From the NCBI GenBank assembly GCA_030522415.1, contig CM060107.1, positions 51,204,807 through 51,268,806 of the forward strand: 64,000 bases of DNA. Direction: 5' to 3'. Below the pieces are notes generated by a model. It did not search any database. It saw only the letters and a list, made by a program, of their open reading frames with translations, and was not told the DNA's origin. Of this stretch, positions 22,423 through 35,100 are shown one piece after another. Position 1 is the first letter of the stretch, and each line of letters starts with the position of its first letter. Made by a program: the position numbers and the translations under genes. This stretch comes from Channallabes apus. Its lineage: Eukaryota; Chordata; Actinopteri; Siluriformes; Clariidae.

Positions 22423-24287
22423 GGCCCGGTTTCTCGATAACGCACACTATTCGCGCGCTAAGAAGACTCTTAAGATATATCTTACGTTAAGTGATAACTT
22501 TTCTAAGAGTATTTCTCGAACTGTCTCTTAGGAGTCTTCTTAAGTCGCTGCCTCTTACGTCCGACGTTACGCGGCGCTGTCTACAGTGAAGGTCCTGAAT
22601 TAGCGGACATCGGTGGCTCAGGAATCGATTTTTGACTCCTGTTTCATGACAGCGTTAAGAAAGACGGCACTTTCTATGCAAATTAAACATTGCACTAAAT
22701 TCTTTTAATAGAGTTTATTTCGACATGTGTTAACTTAACAATAACATGCCATAATAGACAAATATATAAATTTATATTAATTAATTAATTAATTAATTAA
22801 TTAATTAATATCACTGATATTTTCATGTAACATGTGGCGGTGAAACGAACCGGGTTTACAATCATAGTTGATGGACAAACAGCTGATACACTCTTCACCA
22901 GCTTCAGAAACAATGTGAAGTGTCAGTTGTTGGGGTTGTATAGCGCACTATGGAATGAATACGATGAGATGACAGAGTGGAGGTTTAATACCCCTGTCTC
23001 ACACGCGGGGCCGTAAGTGCGGTTCATTATGATTCGGCGCGAGTTTTGGTGCTGTTATTACGTTTCCATTTTACCACGCAAAAAAAAAAAAACATGTTTA
23101 ACATGTGGAAGCTCGCGGACCTTGTAGATCTTCGCGGACCGTCGGGCGCCGGTCACTCGAGGCGGATCACGGTGCCTAATACCCCTCTCTCACCTGTGTG
23201 GCCGGACTCATCTCCGTGAGCTGCCGCGATTGCTCGCGACGTTCCTTTAACGTTCCGCGAAGTTCTACAAAGTCTGCAAGCTTCCGCGAGGACCAGCAAA
23301 AAACTAAACGTTGAATTTTTCACGCGGAAACATGGAAACGTAATCACAGCGCAAAAACTCGGCGTCAATCATGATCAAGCCTACGGCCACAGCGCGAGAC
23401 CCTGCAGGTCAAACCGCATGAGTGAATACTGTAGGGGTATTAAACATTACAATCACCCAGAAACATGAATGGATGCGGAGTTTGAAACTCCCATGGTTAT
23501 TTTCTCATTTAACTAAATCAAATTTCATAAAAATAAACCTGTCAAAAGAAAAACCCATAAAGTCATGGATAATGGCTAATGAGCAATGAAACATATTTTA
23601 AACAAAAAGCAGTGAGCAGCTGGACATCGGGACGGGGAGTGTACAGTAAGTACAGTAAGTACAGTAAGTACGGCGCGTTGGTCTGGCACGCGCAGGTCTG
23701 AGCAGCTCAACAAGCTCCATAATCTGTTGCCTTGGAAGGCAAAACTTTTATTAAAATATTTTTTTAATAACGACCATGGGGGAAATACGAAAAGGGCTGA
23801 AGTTTTGTCTAAAGGCTCCACGGACCGCACCATCTTCAGTTTAACACAACACCACGCTGTATCGCTGCCTAATTGTTCGCCACCTGTTTAATATTAATTG
23901 TGATTGCCAATTTTAATGCATTAGTCACATTATGAAATAGGCTAATTAAAAGTCACTCTATTAGTTCTGATATCAAATAAAATAAAATTCTTAAACAGGT
24001 CTACAGTATATTCCATCATTAATACGACTTTGATTACGTGCCATAATGTGTTTGCATACACCGCTGATTTATAAAGACTGCTGCTCAGTGGCGGCGACTA
24101 GCGTCTCGAGCTGAAACTACGCTAAGTATGAGTTAAGGTTGGTCCAGACCAACCTTACGAACGTGTGACTTAGCTAAGAGATACTTAGCGTAAGAACGTT
24201 TCGGGAAATGCGCCATAACGTTAAGAGAGAGGTTAAGGTACGACTTAAGAACTACTTAGCGATAAGAAGCTTTCGAGAAACCGGGCC
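22423..24287. mobile_element. Large inverted-repeat element, Harbinger-like
   Basis: Left end 'ggcccggtttctcgataacg' and right end 'cgagaaaccgggcc' are inverted. The subterminal regions are rich in 'cttaag/ttacgttaag'-type words on both sides, as in fish PIF/Harbinger MITEs with GGCCCGTTTC ends. Length is about 1.87 kb with no transposase. It contains a nested repeat (22985-23446) and a 'agtacagta' tandem at about 23643-23672. The superfamily call is inference. Confidence 0.6.
22985..23446. mobile_element. Nested GC-rich MITE
   Basis: Starts 'ggtttaatacccctgtctca' and ends 'ctgtaggggtattaaac', which are inverted. A third copy of the terminal motif ('aatacccctctctcacctgt') sits in the middle at about 23178, making two head-to-tail or palindromic halves. 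It is much more CpG-rich than its surroundings and lies inside the 22423-24287 element. Confidence 0.6.
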
Positions 24288-25013
24288 CTGAGCTTTAAGG
24301 GTTAATATAATGAAAAAGGAACAATGAACTGCAAGAGAAATCATCAAAGCATTTGCTGAGGGTTTTTAAATAATCATGACACAAGACTTCCACCTCATTG
24401 CCTCTTACAAACTGTTATCTAAGCGTCAACACTACAATACATGTGTCTGTAAATAAGAGAAGGGATTCAGCATTTTCCTCTGGACTGAACATGATTTCAA
24501 TATGTTTGGTCCTGCATAAGCCATTTCTTAAATAGTGGACCACATGCAAGAATTTTTGTCTACGTAGACTTGTGACAATACTAATTGATACGTGTTTTTT
24601 ATTTATTTAATTTTAAACAAATCTAGAAAAATATAATATATATATATATATATATATTAGAAAACTTCTCAATAATCTTGTGAAATACATGCACCCATTT
24701 TTTATATGTGTATGTATATAGAAAAATAGAAAAGAAAAAGGAACAAAAAAGAGGAACTACTTAATATTGTGTGCAAATGACAAGATGACAATTTTTTTAC
24801 TGATTCAGCTTCAAATAATTTTTTATGACTCAGCGAATACTTCCAGTGTTAATAGTAAAGGGAATATGTTTAAAATCAAATAGTTTTTGCATTAAGCAGT
24901 GTTAAAAAAAGAAGGGGAAATTTACAGTGTGGGAAAGTTAGTAAATGAGTGGGTGAGAGAGAGAGAGAGAGGGAGAGGGAGGAGGAGGGGGGAAAACATC
25001 AAGTCTGTCAGTG

Positions 25014-25122
25014 GCCATGTGATCCAGTGGCTTTGTCACAAACCCACAGCTGTTGCACAGCAAAACTCTGCAGCACGAACACTGAACTGTCATTTAGCTA
25101 CTGTCGCTGCAAGTCAGGAAAA
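25014..25122 (+). promoter_or_regulatory. Conserved proximal upstream region of receptor gene B
   Basis: 'gccatgtgatccagtggctt' about 109 bp before the ATG matches the region upstream of gene A at almost the same distance. Both are followed by a serum of shared short words up to 'atgcaggcgtgtttttatct'. This supports shared regulation of A and B. No TATA box is clear. Confidence 0.5.
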
Positions 25123-25564
25123 ATGCAGGCGTGTTTTTATCTTTTTATCTTTCTTCATATCGCAGAAGGTGAGTCAGGATTTCGTTATCTTCTCAACTTC
25201 TGGCAGTTTCATGTGTAAAATTCTTCTAATATGATTATTACACTCATGATTTGTCATTTAGGCTTTGTTTTGTCTCTTTTTTTCCATTTTTCAGTGATTA
25301 TCTGTAAAGACACAGGGTTATTCAAAGGTTTTTGCAAACTTTGCGTTTTTTTTTTATTTTTTATTATTATTATTATTGTATTGCTATTATTATTTTGGTG
25401 AAATTAAAAGATTAATGATTTCAAATGAAAGAAAGAAAAAAAGAGAAGCTGGTGAGAACATTTCAGAAAAAAGAAAAAGAAGAAGTGACTTTTTTGACCT
25501 GACATGAGCATTACACATGCACGGTAATGCAAAAGTAATGGATTTAAAATAAATAAATAAATAA

Positions 25565-25630
<66 letters not shown>

Positions 25631-26890
25631 TAATAAATCACTGTCCTCAAATATTATTGCAACGTTTAAAGATTGTAAGGCTTAACTCAAAAATACAAAA
25701 TATATACTGTACAGCTCAACAGTAATAATAAAATAATAATAATAACTTCTGTGAGGATATATAAACTTTTTTGCATAATATTTTTTTTTCTATTTAACAA
25801 CCATATTGGAGTTAGATTAACAGTCAGACACTGTACTAGTAATATTAGCTCTTTCTTAAGGTTAAAAAGAATAAAAAATTATTTTTTAGCTCAACTAAAT
25901 AGCTATAGATGTTTTTCATCTTTATGCAATACAAAAAAGTTATTTTGTTCTAAGTACAAAGTTGTTATATAGGTTGTAAGTATATGTCTGTGTGTTTACT
26001 TTCTTTTGATAATTCTTGGTACAAAAATAAAATATTGTAAGATACATAATTTAGTTATTTTGAGACGTTAAAGTGAATTAGTTTTATATAATAATATTGT
26101 TATAAAACATTCAGCATGTATCAGTAAGTTCACAGCTCTCTGTGGTTCTCTCTGGTGTTTTGTCTGTCACCTCCAAAGGATGTCAATGCAGAAGCATTTT
26201 TTCTTTTCTTTCATTTTGTTTTTTGCTACGTGAGTTTAAAAAAATTGAGTTAAAACTCTTCATTGTAAGTATTTTAAAGGTAGATTATAATTTTAAACTA
26301 TTATGTACAGGTTTTTTTTATAGTACTGTGCGAATGACGATGCAAATAACTGCTGTAGAGCAATGATGTCTTAAAAAAACATTTCTACATTCAAAAGGAA
26401 ACAAATATTGTCTCAGGTAGAGTTTATGGAGTTTTATAAGGAGATGAGCTGCTTAGTTTCATTGAACATCCTGCAGAACGGCACTCAGGTCCTCTGAGGA
26501 CGTGTTGCGCCTGCTTCATTTTTGATGCAGCAAAACTCTAAAGATTTCTTTCTTTTTTTGTATGAAAAGTGATTTTTGCATTATTTGGTGCTTTCTTTTC
26601 TGGCCAAGCTATATTTTCCCGTAAGATAAATTTTTTTCCTGGAATACTGGGAATGTTTGGAAATCAAGTTTTTTTTTTGCTACTTAAAAAGAAATTAATA
26701 AAATAAATAAGTCTGTAAAACCAAAAAAAAACAGGGTGCCTAAGACTTACATGCATGCACATGCACACAAACTCACACACACATACAGTACATACTGTAC
26801 AATTATATAACGCAAATAACCCATTGTATAGATAACTGGCACTTATGTATGCAAAAAACGTAACGGCACTTTTACATTGCTTTAGGTATA

Positions 26891-26934
<44 letters not shown>

Positions 26935-26950
26935 ATGATTGCATGCATGC

Positions 26951-26990
<40 letters not shown>

Positions 26991-27006
26991 ATGATTGCAT
27001 GCATGC

Positions 27007-27074
<68 letters not shown>

Positions 27075-30000
27075 ATTGGGGACAAATATTAGAGTACACA
27101 CCAGTCGATTGGGGACCTCTCTGCAATTGGGGACATACAGTCCCCAATTGTTTTAGCATTCTAAACGTGTTCAGCAAGCCAAAAAAGTGTACTGATATGA
27201 ACCCCCCCCCCCCCCCCCCAAAAAAAGGTCCCCAGTAAGACTGTGTGCCAGTGGGTGGGGGTAGGGATTGGGGTTACCCCCCCCCCCCCCACCACCAGGT
27301 GTATTTGCTCTACAGTTCCTCTAGTGGAAGTGTGCGGTAAATATATAGTTCTGTGACACATCCTTCCCACTAGGGGCAGTGCGGAGCAAACGAAGCGTAT
27401 CTATATCTGGTCAGGTGATTCAAACTGAGCAATCAGAGTCTAAATATCCAGACCAGGAAGTGTTAACTGTGAATTTGTTTATGGTAAATACTGTAAGATG
27501 AATCCATTGATGATAAGCCTTACAAATTTTTAGGGAAAAATATTCCAGAATTGTTGGTTAATTTGTGTGAATGTTAGAAACAATTATAATACACTAATAA
27601 TGTTTATCAATCTACACTAAAGGTTATGTTTGAATGTCGCACGACTTCAACCCTATTCACCCGGCTGATGGTACACGCTAATACATGCTAGTGCTAAACA
27701 CTCATTCTACACACTAAATTACGTAACAACAAGAAAAACACCAGTTAGTTGTTATTTTAAGACACAGAGGTCGGCCTTTCTGTAATAGTTCCTGCAAGAA
27801 CAGTATTGTGTCAAGTGCATTTGCAAAATCCGTCCAGCACCATAATGAAACTGTCTCTCATGAAGGCCGTCCCAGGAGGACGAGACCAAAACCTCCCTCT
27901 GCTGCAGACGAGAAGTTCATTTAGAGTTATCAGCCTGAAAAATGACCAATTAACAGCAGCTCAGATTAGAGGCGTTATGAAGTCTTTACAGAGCAGAAGT
28001 AGCAGAAACATCTCAATATCAACTGTTCAAAGGAGATTCATGCAGTTTTTTGGACGCCTTCAGCAAAACTTTACAATGTAGAAAGAAATAAACATCAGGA
28101 ACCATCATGGAGTTAGAAAGTGACCTAAAACTTTTGAACGGTAGTGTACTGTATATACAGTATATATGAGAGAGAGAGTGTATTTTCATTTTGATCAATG
28201 TTTCATGGCAAAAGCTCACATACCACAGTGACCCTCCTCCATTAATATTTCATAATTTCTGTCATATGAGAGAGGGACAGTTATGGTTTTTCGACTGTGC
28301 AGATATTCCTTGGGCTTCATACAGTATAAATATGTATCATCATCATCCAGTATTGAGGATCAAGAGGAAGATAAAAGCATTTACTTTAGCTAGAAGCCCT
28401 AATTCTGAGGAAGCATTGTTATGACAGTCTCAAATTAAATTTTGTGCCATTATTGACATTTATTGACTAGTTATATTAAAATGGCTTTAAATACTTGGTT
28501 ACAGTTGCTCAGTTATTTTAAGTTGTTAAAACTTTTAACAACTGACATAAAGTGGTGGTAAGTGAAGTACACCTGATTTAGTAGCATTGATTTAGTAGTG
28601 AATGCTTCCCCGTTAAAAAATAAATTGCAAATAAATTCTTTAAAAATCATACAATGTGATTTTCTGGATTTCTTTTCTTATTTTGTCTCTCATAGTTCTG
28701 ATGTACCTATGATGAAAATTACAGGCCTCTCTCCTCTTTTTAAGTGGGAGAACTTGCACAATTGATGGCTGACTAAATATTTTTTTGCCCCACTGTACCA
28801 TCTTCTTTCTTAAACTAGAAAAGATTAGATGCTCTGGGATGAGTAGCTTTTTTAAGAAATGGCAATCTTTTATCTCATATTTTAAATCTCTCAAATCTCT
28901 CCCTTCTGTTTAGTTTAGTTATTTCCTTTTTTCCCCTTTTTTCCCACCCAATTTTCTATTTTTATTTATTTTTTGTTTTATTTTATTATTTTAGTTTGTT
29001 TGTTTCTTTTTGGGCGGCGCGGTGGTGTAGTGGTTAGCACTGTCGCCTTGCCCCTCCAGGGTCCGGGTTCGATTCCCCGGCCAGGCTCGATTCCTGTCTC
29101 TGTGTGCATGGAGTTTGCATGTTCTCCCCGTGCTTGGTGGGTTTCCTCCGGGTACTCCGGTTTCCTCCCACAGTCCAAAAGATATGCAGGTTAGGCTAAT
29201 TGGCGTTCCTAAATTGACCATAGTGTGTGAATGAGTGTGTGTGTGTGTGTGTGTGTGCTCTGCGATGGATTGGCACGCTGTCCAGGGTGTACCCCGCCTC
29301 GTGCCCTGAGTCTCCTGGGATAGGCTCCAGGTCCCCACCACCCTAAATACAGGATAAAGCGGTATAGAAGATGAAATAATGTTTCTTTTTGTTTAATGCT
29401 TGGGGTGTGGTTGTTGGTTCTTGTTTGATTGTATACGATGCTTATTTTCTTGTTCTTTTCATGTTTAAATGGTTAAAACTTTCAATCGCTTAAAATTTAT
29501 GTCAGTAATGATGTTTAGTAAAAAGGTTTGAACCTAAAACATTTATATACATATATAAGAGGAAAATACTGATTATTTCATCCAGTACGCGTTTCTGTGG
29601 TAATACCACTGTTGGCCACCCGATTCTCATCCCATCCCTAGTATCAGCGTTTCTGCCCTTTCATGTTCACTAATCTGCTTTACAGTATCTCCTTTTGTTT
29701 CTAAGGGTTTCTAATCTTAACTATTTATAATATGTTGACTTCTGATAATCAGCCAAACTGAATAAGTTATATAAAATAAAATACATGAATTATACTGATT
29801 TCTATTATGTTTCTTTTTTATAATAAATGCATTTTCAAACACTCATGTTATATGACATGGCACATCGGGAGTCACATACCGTATGACTTGAATGCTCAAA
29901 AACGTATTTATTACAAAACAACAGGATGCAGAAAAAGTTAGTTATTTAATATCTTCCGCATGTCTAATGAGCATTTTCTAATTGTGTGTGCGTGTGTGTG

Positions 30001-31367
30001 AGCATGCATGTGTGTGCACTCTTGAATTGAATAATAGTGAATATGCGTATTTCATAATTTTCATTTTAACACTGTTTAGTGTGTGTGCACTAAAAAAAGA
30101 GAACTCAGAAAATAAAAGCCTAGCCGTCCAATATAAATCAAGTGATGTTTCATTTTTACCAGATTTGCACTCATGTAAAAACCTATGCATAAAAGCATAG
30201 AATACTTTGAATAAGTTTTAAAAAGTCTGTAAATGTCAAACTCTGCCTATGATTAAACTATATAAAATATGAACATGTCAAATCCATTATTACTGTATAT
30301 AATTACACGTCCAAGTCACACAACAGCCTGAATCATCAGTTTAAATCTGTAATTCCCAATTTTTAAACCAAGCTACAAACATGGCTACTGCACACTACAC
30401 CTCCCAACCCTCTTTTATTCAAAAGGTCTAATACTGTATATTATTGCATAAAATCTCTCAGTGTGTTTCCTTGAGCTGCTTTTGTCTTTGTGTTACTGCG
30501 GCTTCATTTAGTCGCTGCTCTGCTTGTTTCTGTGTTGTTATACCTTCGCTTTCATCTTCAGTAAGTGAAATGCATATGATTTTTTTATTTGAGGTCAGGT
30601 GACTGACTTGACCATTTAAGTGCATTCTAATTCTTTGCCTTGTATTGTTTTCACTATATGTTTTTGGATCTTATCCATCTGTACTTTGATGTAGTCTCCA
30701 GGCTAAATGTGACCCTGTATAGGATAAGCATTAAAGAAGATGATGAAGATGAGTTATGAATGGTGCAGTCTGATATTATAAACATCTGGAATGATAAACT
30801 CTTTTTTCCTGTACAGGTTGTATCTTGAACAGTAAACAAGTTTATATGACAAAATCATCAGGAGAGTCTGTAGAGCTGTCGTGCTCCTGCAATGATTCAC
30901 AGCATAAAGCAGCCGGTTTCAACTGGAAATATAGAAACAAGGATGCTCATTATTTTACTGACACTATCTATCCCACTGATGTGACTAATCGTCACAGCGG
31001 TCGAGTTCAGCGGGTTAATGGTAATGATCCAGGAAACTTTACTATAACCATCTCACACCTGACTGTAGAGGATGCAGGAGATTATCGGTGTGAGGGTATT
31101 AATACTGGCTTAATTATTGTCCACCTCACAGTAACAGGTAAAGTAAATGTTTTGTTGTTACATTAACTTATAAATACACTGAATATATATTTATAACATG
31201 AATGTGACTGAAAAAATATTAGATTTGTGCTTACAGTATTACTGAAAATCTTAATGTTTTAATGTCATTGTAATATTTTTAATTGATCTTGAATCTCATT
31301 TTAATCCAAACAAGTGACAAGTGTTCGTGTCCTGACGATCACAGTAATGATGCACAGATATTTCACA

Positions 31368-31419
<52 letters not shown>

Positions 31420-32141
31420 GCTCCTCTAGTGCTCACTAAAACCACAGCCAGGACAACAAGACCAAATGGTGGCAGGACAGCTACAGCCAGCAGCACATCA
31501 AAGCCAGAAGGTACGTTAGATGTGTTTAATATGTAACACTTGGCGTCATATTGTTACAGGAAAAACAATCAACAAGAGATTTTTGTTAATCACAGCATGT
31601 CCTGAAATGTTATATTCCTTTATTCTTTAAAACAATCCATAAATAACATCCATGACACAAGTTCCTCTTATACTTATAGCTATAGTATCTATAAACAATG
31701 CAGATACATAAATTAGAGTGAGTGTAATAATATAAATACATAATAAAAATGAAGTCTTTGATAGTACAGGTTAATACATAACAATTCTTAACACATAACA
31801 AAACAATTCTTATGTAATTTTTTTTTGCTATTAACCACTATGGTTTCAAAATCATAACTTGCTGTGTGTCACCGATTCCGTGTCGCTTGTGAAGATGCAG
31901 TAGAATGATGACGTCTAGGTTAAACGTTCCTTTAATGTGACACGGAACCACCACATATTGATTGCAGGACATTGTACTGTAGCTTGTCATAGTCCAGCTG
32001 CGTAGATTGCCTTCTGGAGGCGACTACCAGGGTTACAGAAACATATGTAGACCTTACAGCAGACTATGAGTTATTAAAAGCGTTTACTGGTTTGTGAATA
32101 TGTAGCAATCTATAGAAATATAACGAAAGTAGGGAATTAGC

Positions 32142-32190
<49 letters not shown>

Positions 32191-35100
32191 AATTATAAAT
32201 TGAGACATAAAATATGACAGGGCATTCTGTATTTGGAAAATAATCAGCTTTCTTTTCTCTTGTGTTTACCCTTTAGCCACTTTAATCACACAAAGTCCAA
32301 ATGCTGTCAGAACAATTACATCCAATGCAACACGGCCACATGGTGGCAGTATAACTACAGTCAGCACCAAACCAAAGACAGGAAGTAAGTTAGATCAGTT
32401 TAATAATTGAGCAATAAAGCACTTGGTGTCATGTTGTTACAGGAAAAACAATCAACAATCGTATAATATAAATCAGCAAATTTATTGCTACAACTACAAA
32501 AGATTATTTTCCCAATTACAGCATGTCCTGTAACATATTGTACTTTTTGAACATATTGTACTTTTTATAGTTACATTTAATGTTGTAGAATGTCCATGAG
32601 TTCTACGAGTTCTTGTTATCAATCTTAGCATCTGTAGACAATAAAATGTAAAATCCTAATGATACAAATGAAGTGTATTCATATACTGTAAATAAATAAC
32701 ATACAGTCTGTAAATATAACACTGTACTGAAGACTTTGTTAGTACGGCTTATTAAATTATTGTTGTGTACTTAGTATTAAACAAAACACTTGAGAAACTG
32801 AAATGTATTCCTCTAAAGTCTATTCTTTCCTCTAGGTGGCACAAATTCACCAGGTAACAGCAAAACAGATACACACTCTACACTGTAAAAACTGTCCGTA
32901 ATTCTAACAGTAAAATGCCGTATAAATGCTACAGAATAAAACCGTATTTCACAAAACTTGGGATAACCGTAGAATTTACAGTGAAAAACTGTAATTAGTT
33001 TTACAGAGTAAGACCTTAAATTTAACAGTTAAAAACAGATGAAAATATGGTTTATTGCAGTAAAATGCTATACTGTATGCTATACTGTATTTATAAAAAG
33101 GAAACTCTCAGAGAAGGTATTTGTTACTAATATCATGAAGCATCAGTTTATATTTTACGAAACCTTTGTTGATAGAGTTTAAAAATCAGAAAAATATCTG
33201 CTCTGTAAAAAATAAACTTTTAAATTTTATGGTAAAAAACTGGCAGCTGTGGTTGCCAGAAATTTACCATAAAAAATACGGTAGCAACGTTATTGTTTGT
33301 ACGGTACTGCACTCATTATACTGTATATTTAACGGATATTAATAGTTTTTTCTACGGTTTATAGCCGTCTAATTTACATTAACCAAGGACTACATATTTG
33401 TGAATGGTATTCCACCCTTTGATGACTGTGGCGAGGACAGCCGCTAGCACGCTAGCCGCTAGCACACGCCACTTCACCCGCCGCCACCGCCGTACTTAGA
33501 TTGTCTGCCCAAAAAAAATGTCCACCCTGACATTTGTATATTTGATTTTGAGAATTTTGCTGTCTTTATTAAATAATACATGGGACCGTGCTGATGTCCG
33601 AGTCTTTAATAACTTTTGATGGGTTTTGATGATTTGATTTAGGTTTGTATTCATCAATTAGTATAAAAGTCCTCTTAATAGTTTCTTAACGGTAAAATCC
33701 GAATGTTTAGCAATGTAACTTCTATCTCTTTTAGCTCCAGCTAGTGTGATAAAATGATGCTTTCACAGAATTGCTGAATGAAGTCACTGTGGTTATTCAT
33801 AATAAAACAAATAGTCCAACAACAACGACAGCAATTGTGTAGCCAGTATGGTAGTGTAGTGGTTAGCACTGTCGCCTTCCACCACCAGGGTCCGGGTTCG
33901 ATTCCCGTCTCTGTGTGCATGGAGTTTGTATGTTCTCCCCGTGCTTGGTGGGTTTCCTCCAGGTACTAGTCACCCCCCCCCCCCATATATAGGATAAAGT
34001 TGTATAGACGATGGGTGAGAGTGTGTGAGTACTGAGCTGTAAAAAAGATGGAAATAAACCATTATTATTACAACATAAATCTTTAAATTAGACAGTTCAG
34101 AGCTGTAAAAAACATGGTTATGATCCGTATTTGTTACAATGTAAACCCTGGAATTTGGCGGGAATAAACTGTTTTTATAACAACATAAACATGTTCATTA
34201 GACAGTTATAAACCGTAAAAAAAATATATATATTTTAATCTGTAAAAAATGTTTACGGTAAACTTCTGACAACCACGGCTGCCATTTTTTACCGTAAAAT
34301 TTACGGTTTATTATTTTTTCCGCAGTGCAATAACGGTGCTACCGTATTTTTTTACGGTAGAATTCTGGCAACCACAGCTGCCGTTTTTTTTTTTTTACCG
34401 TAAAATGTACTATTTATTTTTTACAGTGTACTACATGTGAGGAAGGTAATATAAATGTCATTTTACTACTTTAGGAAATTAAACATGATGTCACAAACTG
34501 TTTTTGGAAAATAACTAGATTTGGGTTGGTAACAGAAACTCTGCCTCATGTCAGGCCACATTGCCAATTGGTAGAAATGTGATAGTTTATATAAACACAT
34601 CAATGAACCACATGCCATATTGATGTTGTTTTTACACATATACATAACGGCTTCTTCCTCTTCTTTTTTCTTCTTTATAATTACAGCACATGAAGTGCTT
34701 TCGGATATTATTTGGTATCTTTATATCCTGCTTCCTACTCTGCTGGTGTTGCTGCTCCTACTTATATGTGTCCTCTGCTGGACATACAGAGGTATGAAGA
34801 CAAACATACACACATACACACACACACACACACACACCAAAAGAACCCTTCAAATCTTGTCTGCAGTTCTCACTCTGCTTTGTTTCATATCGCAGCTCAG
34901 AAGAAGAGCAAGGAACAGAGAAGTGAAGAAGGACAGGTGAGATACTGTATATTCCTCCCTTTAACTCAACTTGAATTGTCAAGTGTCACTTGTTTCTTTC
35001 ATGGCAGCATTAGTGCTGAGCACTGTAGTCTTGCACCTCCAGGTCCCGAGTTCGATGCCCTTGTAGGGACTGTGTGCATGGAGTTTGCATGTTCTCCCTC

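Larger units (their letters stand above)
32885..34435. repeat. Cluster of ACGGTA-type palindromic MITEs
   Basis: Recurrent blocks such as 'ttttttacggtagaattctg', 'gcaaccacagctgccgtttt' and 'taccgtaaaatttacggttt' appear in both orientations at about 32885-33060, 33195-33360 and 34080-34430. A related piece is at 2943-2990. They are inserted in the gene B intron between the 18-bp stalk exon and the TM exon. The family is a common short fish repeat; the superfamily is not clear to me. Confidence 0.65.

Noticed and set aside
24949..25218. 89-residue frame starting MGERERERE
   Set aside because: Its middle overlaps the gene B leader exon out of phase or by read-through into the intron. The GA-rich start is low complexity. 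The leader from 25123 explains the signal.
28978..29341. Long minus-strand frame over the SINE at 29012
   Set aside because: The same frame words (YPEETHQARGEHA) occur over other SINE copies at 9070-9300 and 34999-35271. It is a chance frame kept by the repeat, not a gene.
30817..34791. TIM (HAVCR) gene
   Set aside because: The stalk is mucin-like, but the V domain lacks the TIM Cys pattern after strand B (no C-W-G-x-G-x-C) and the tail has several ITIM-type motifs. I kept it as an analogy only.
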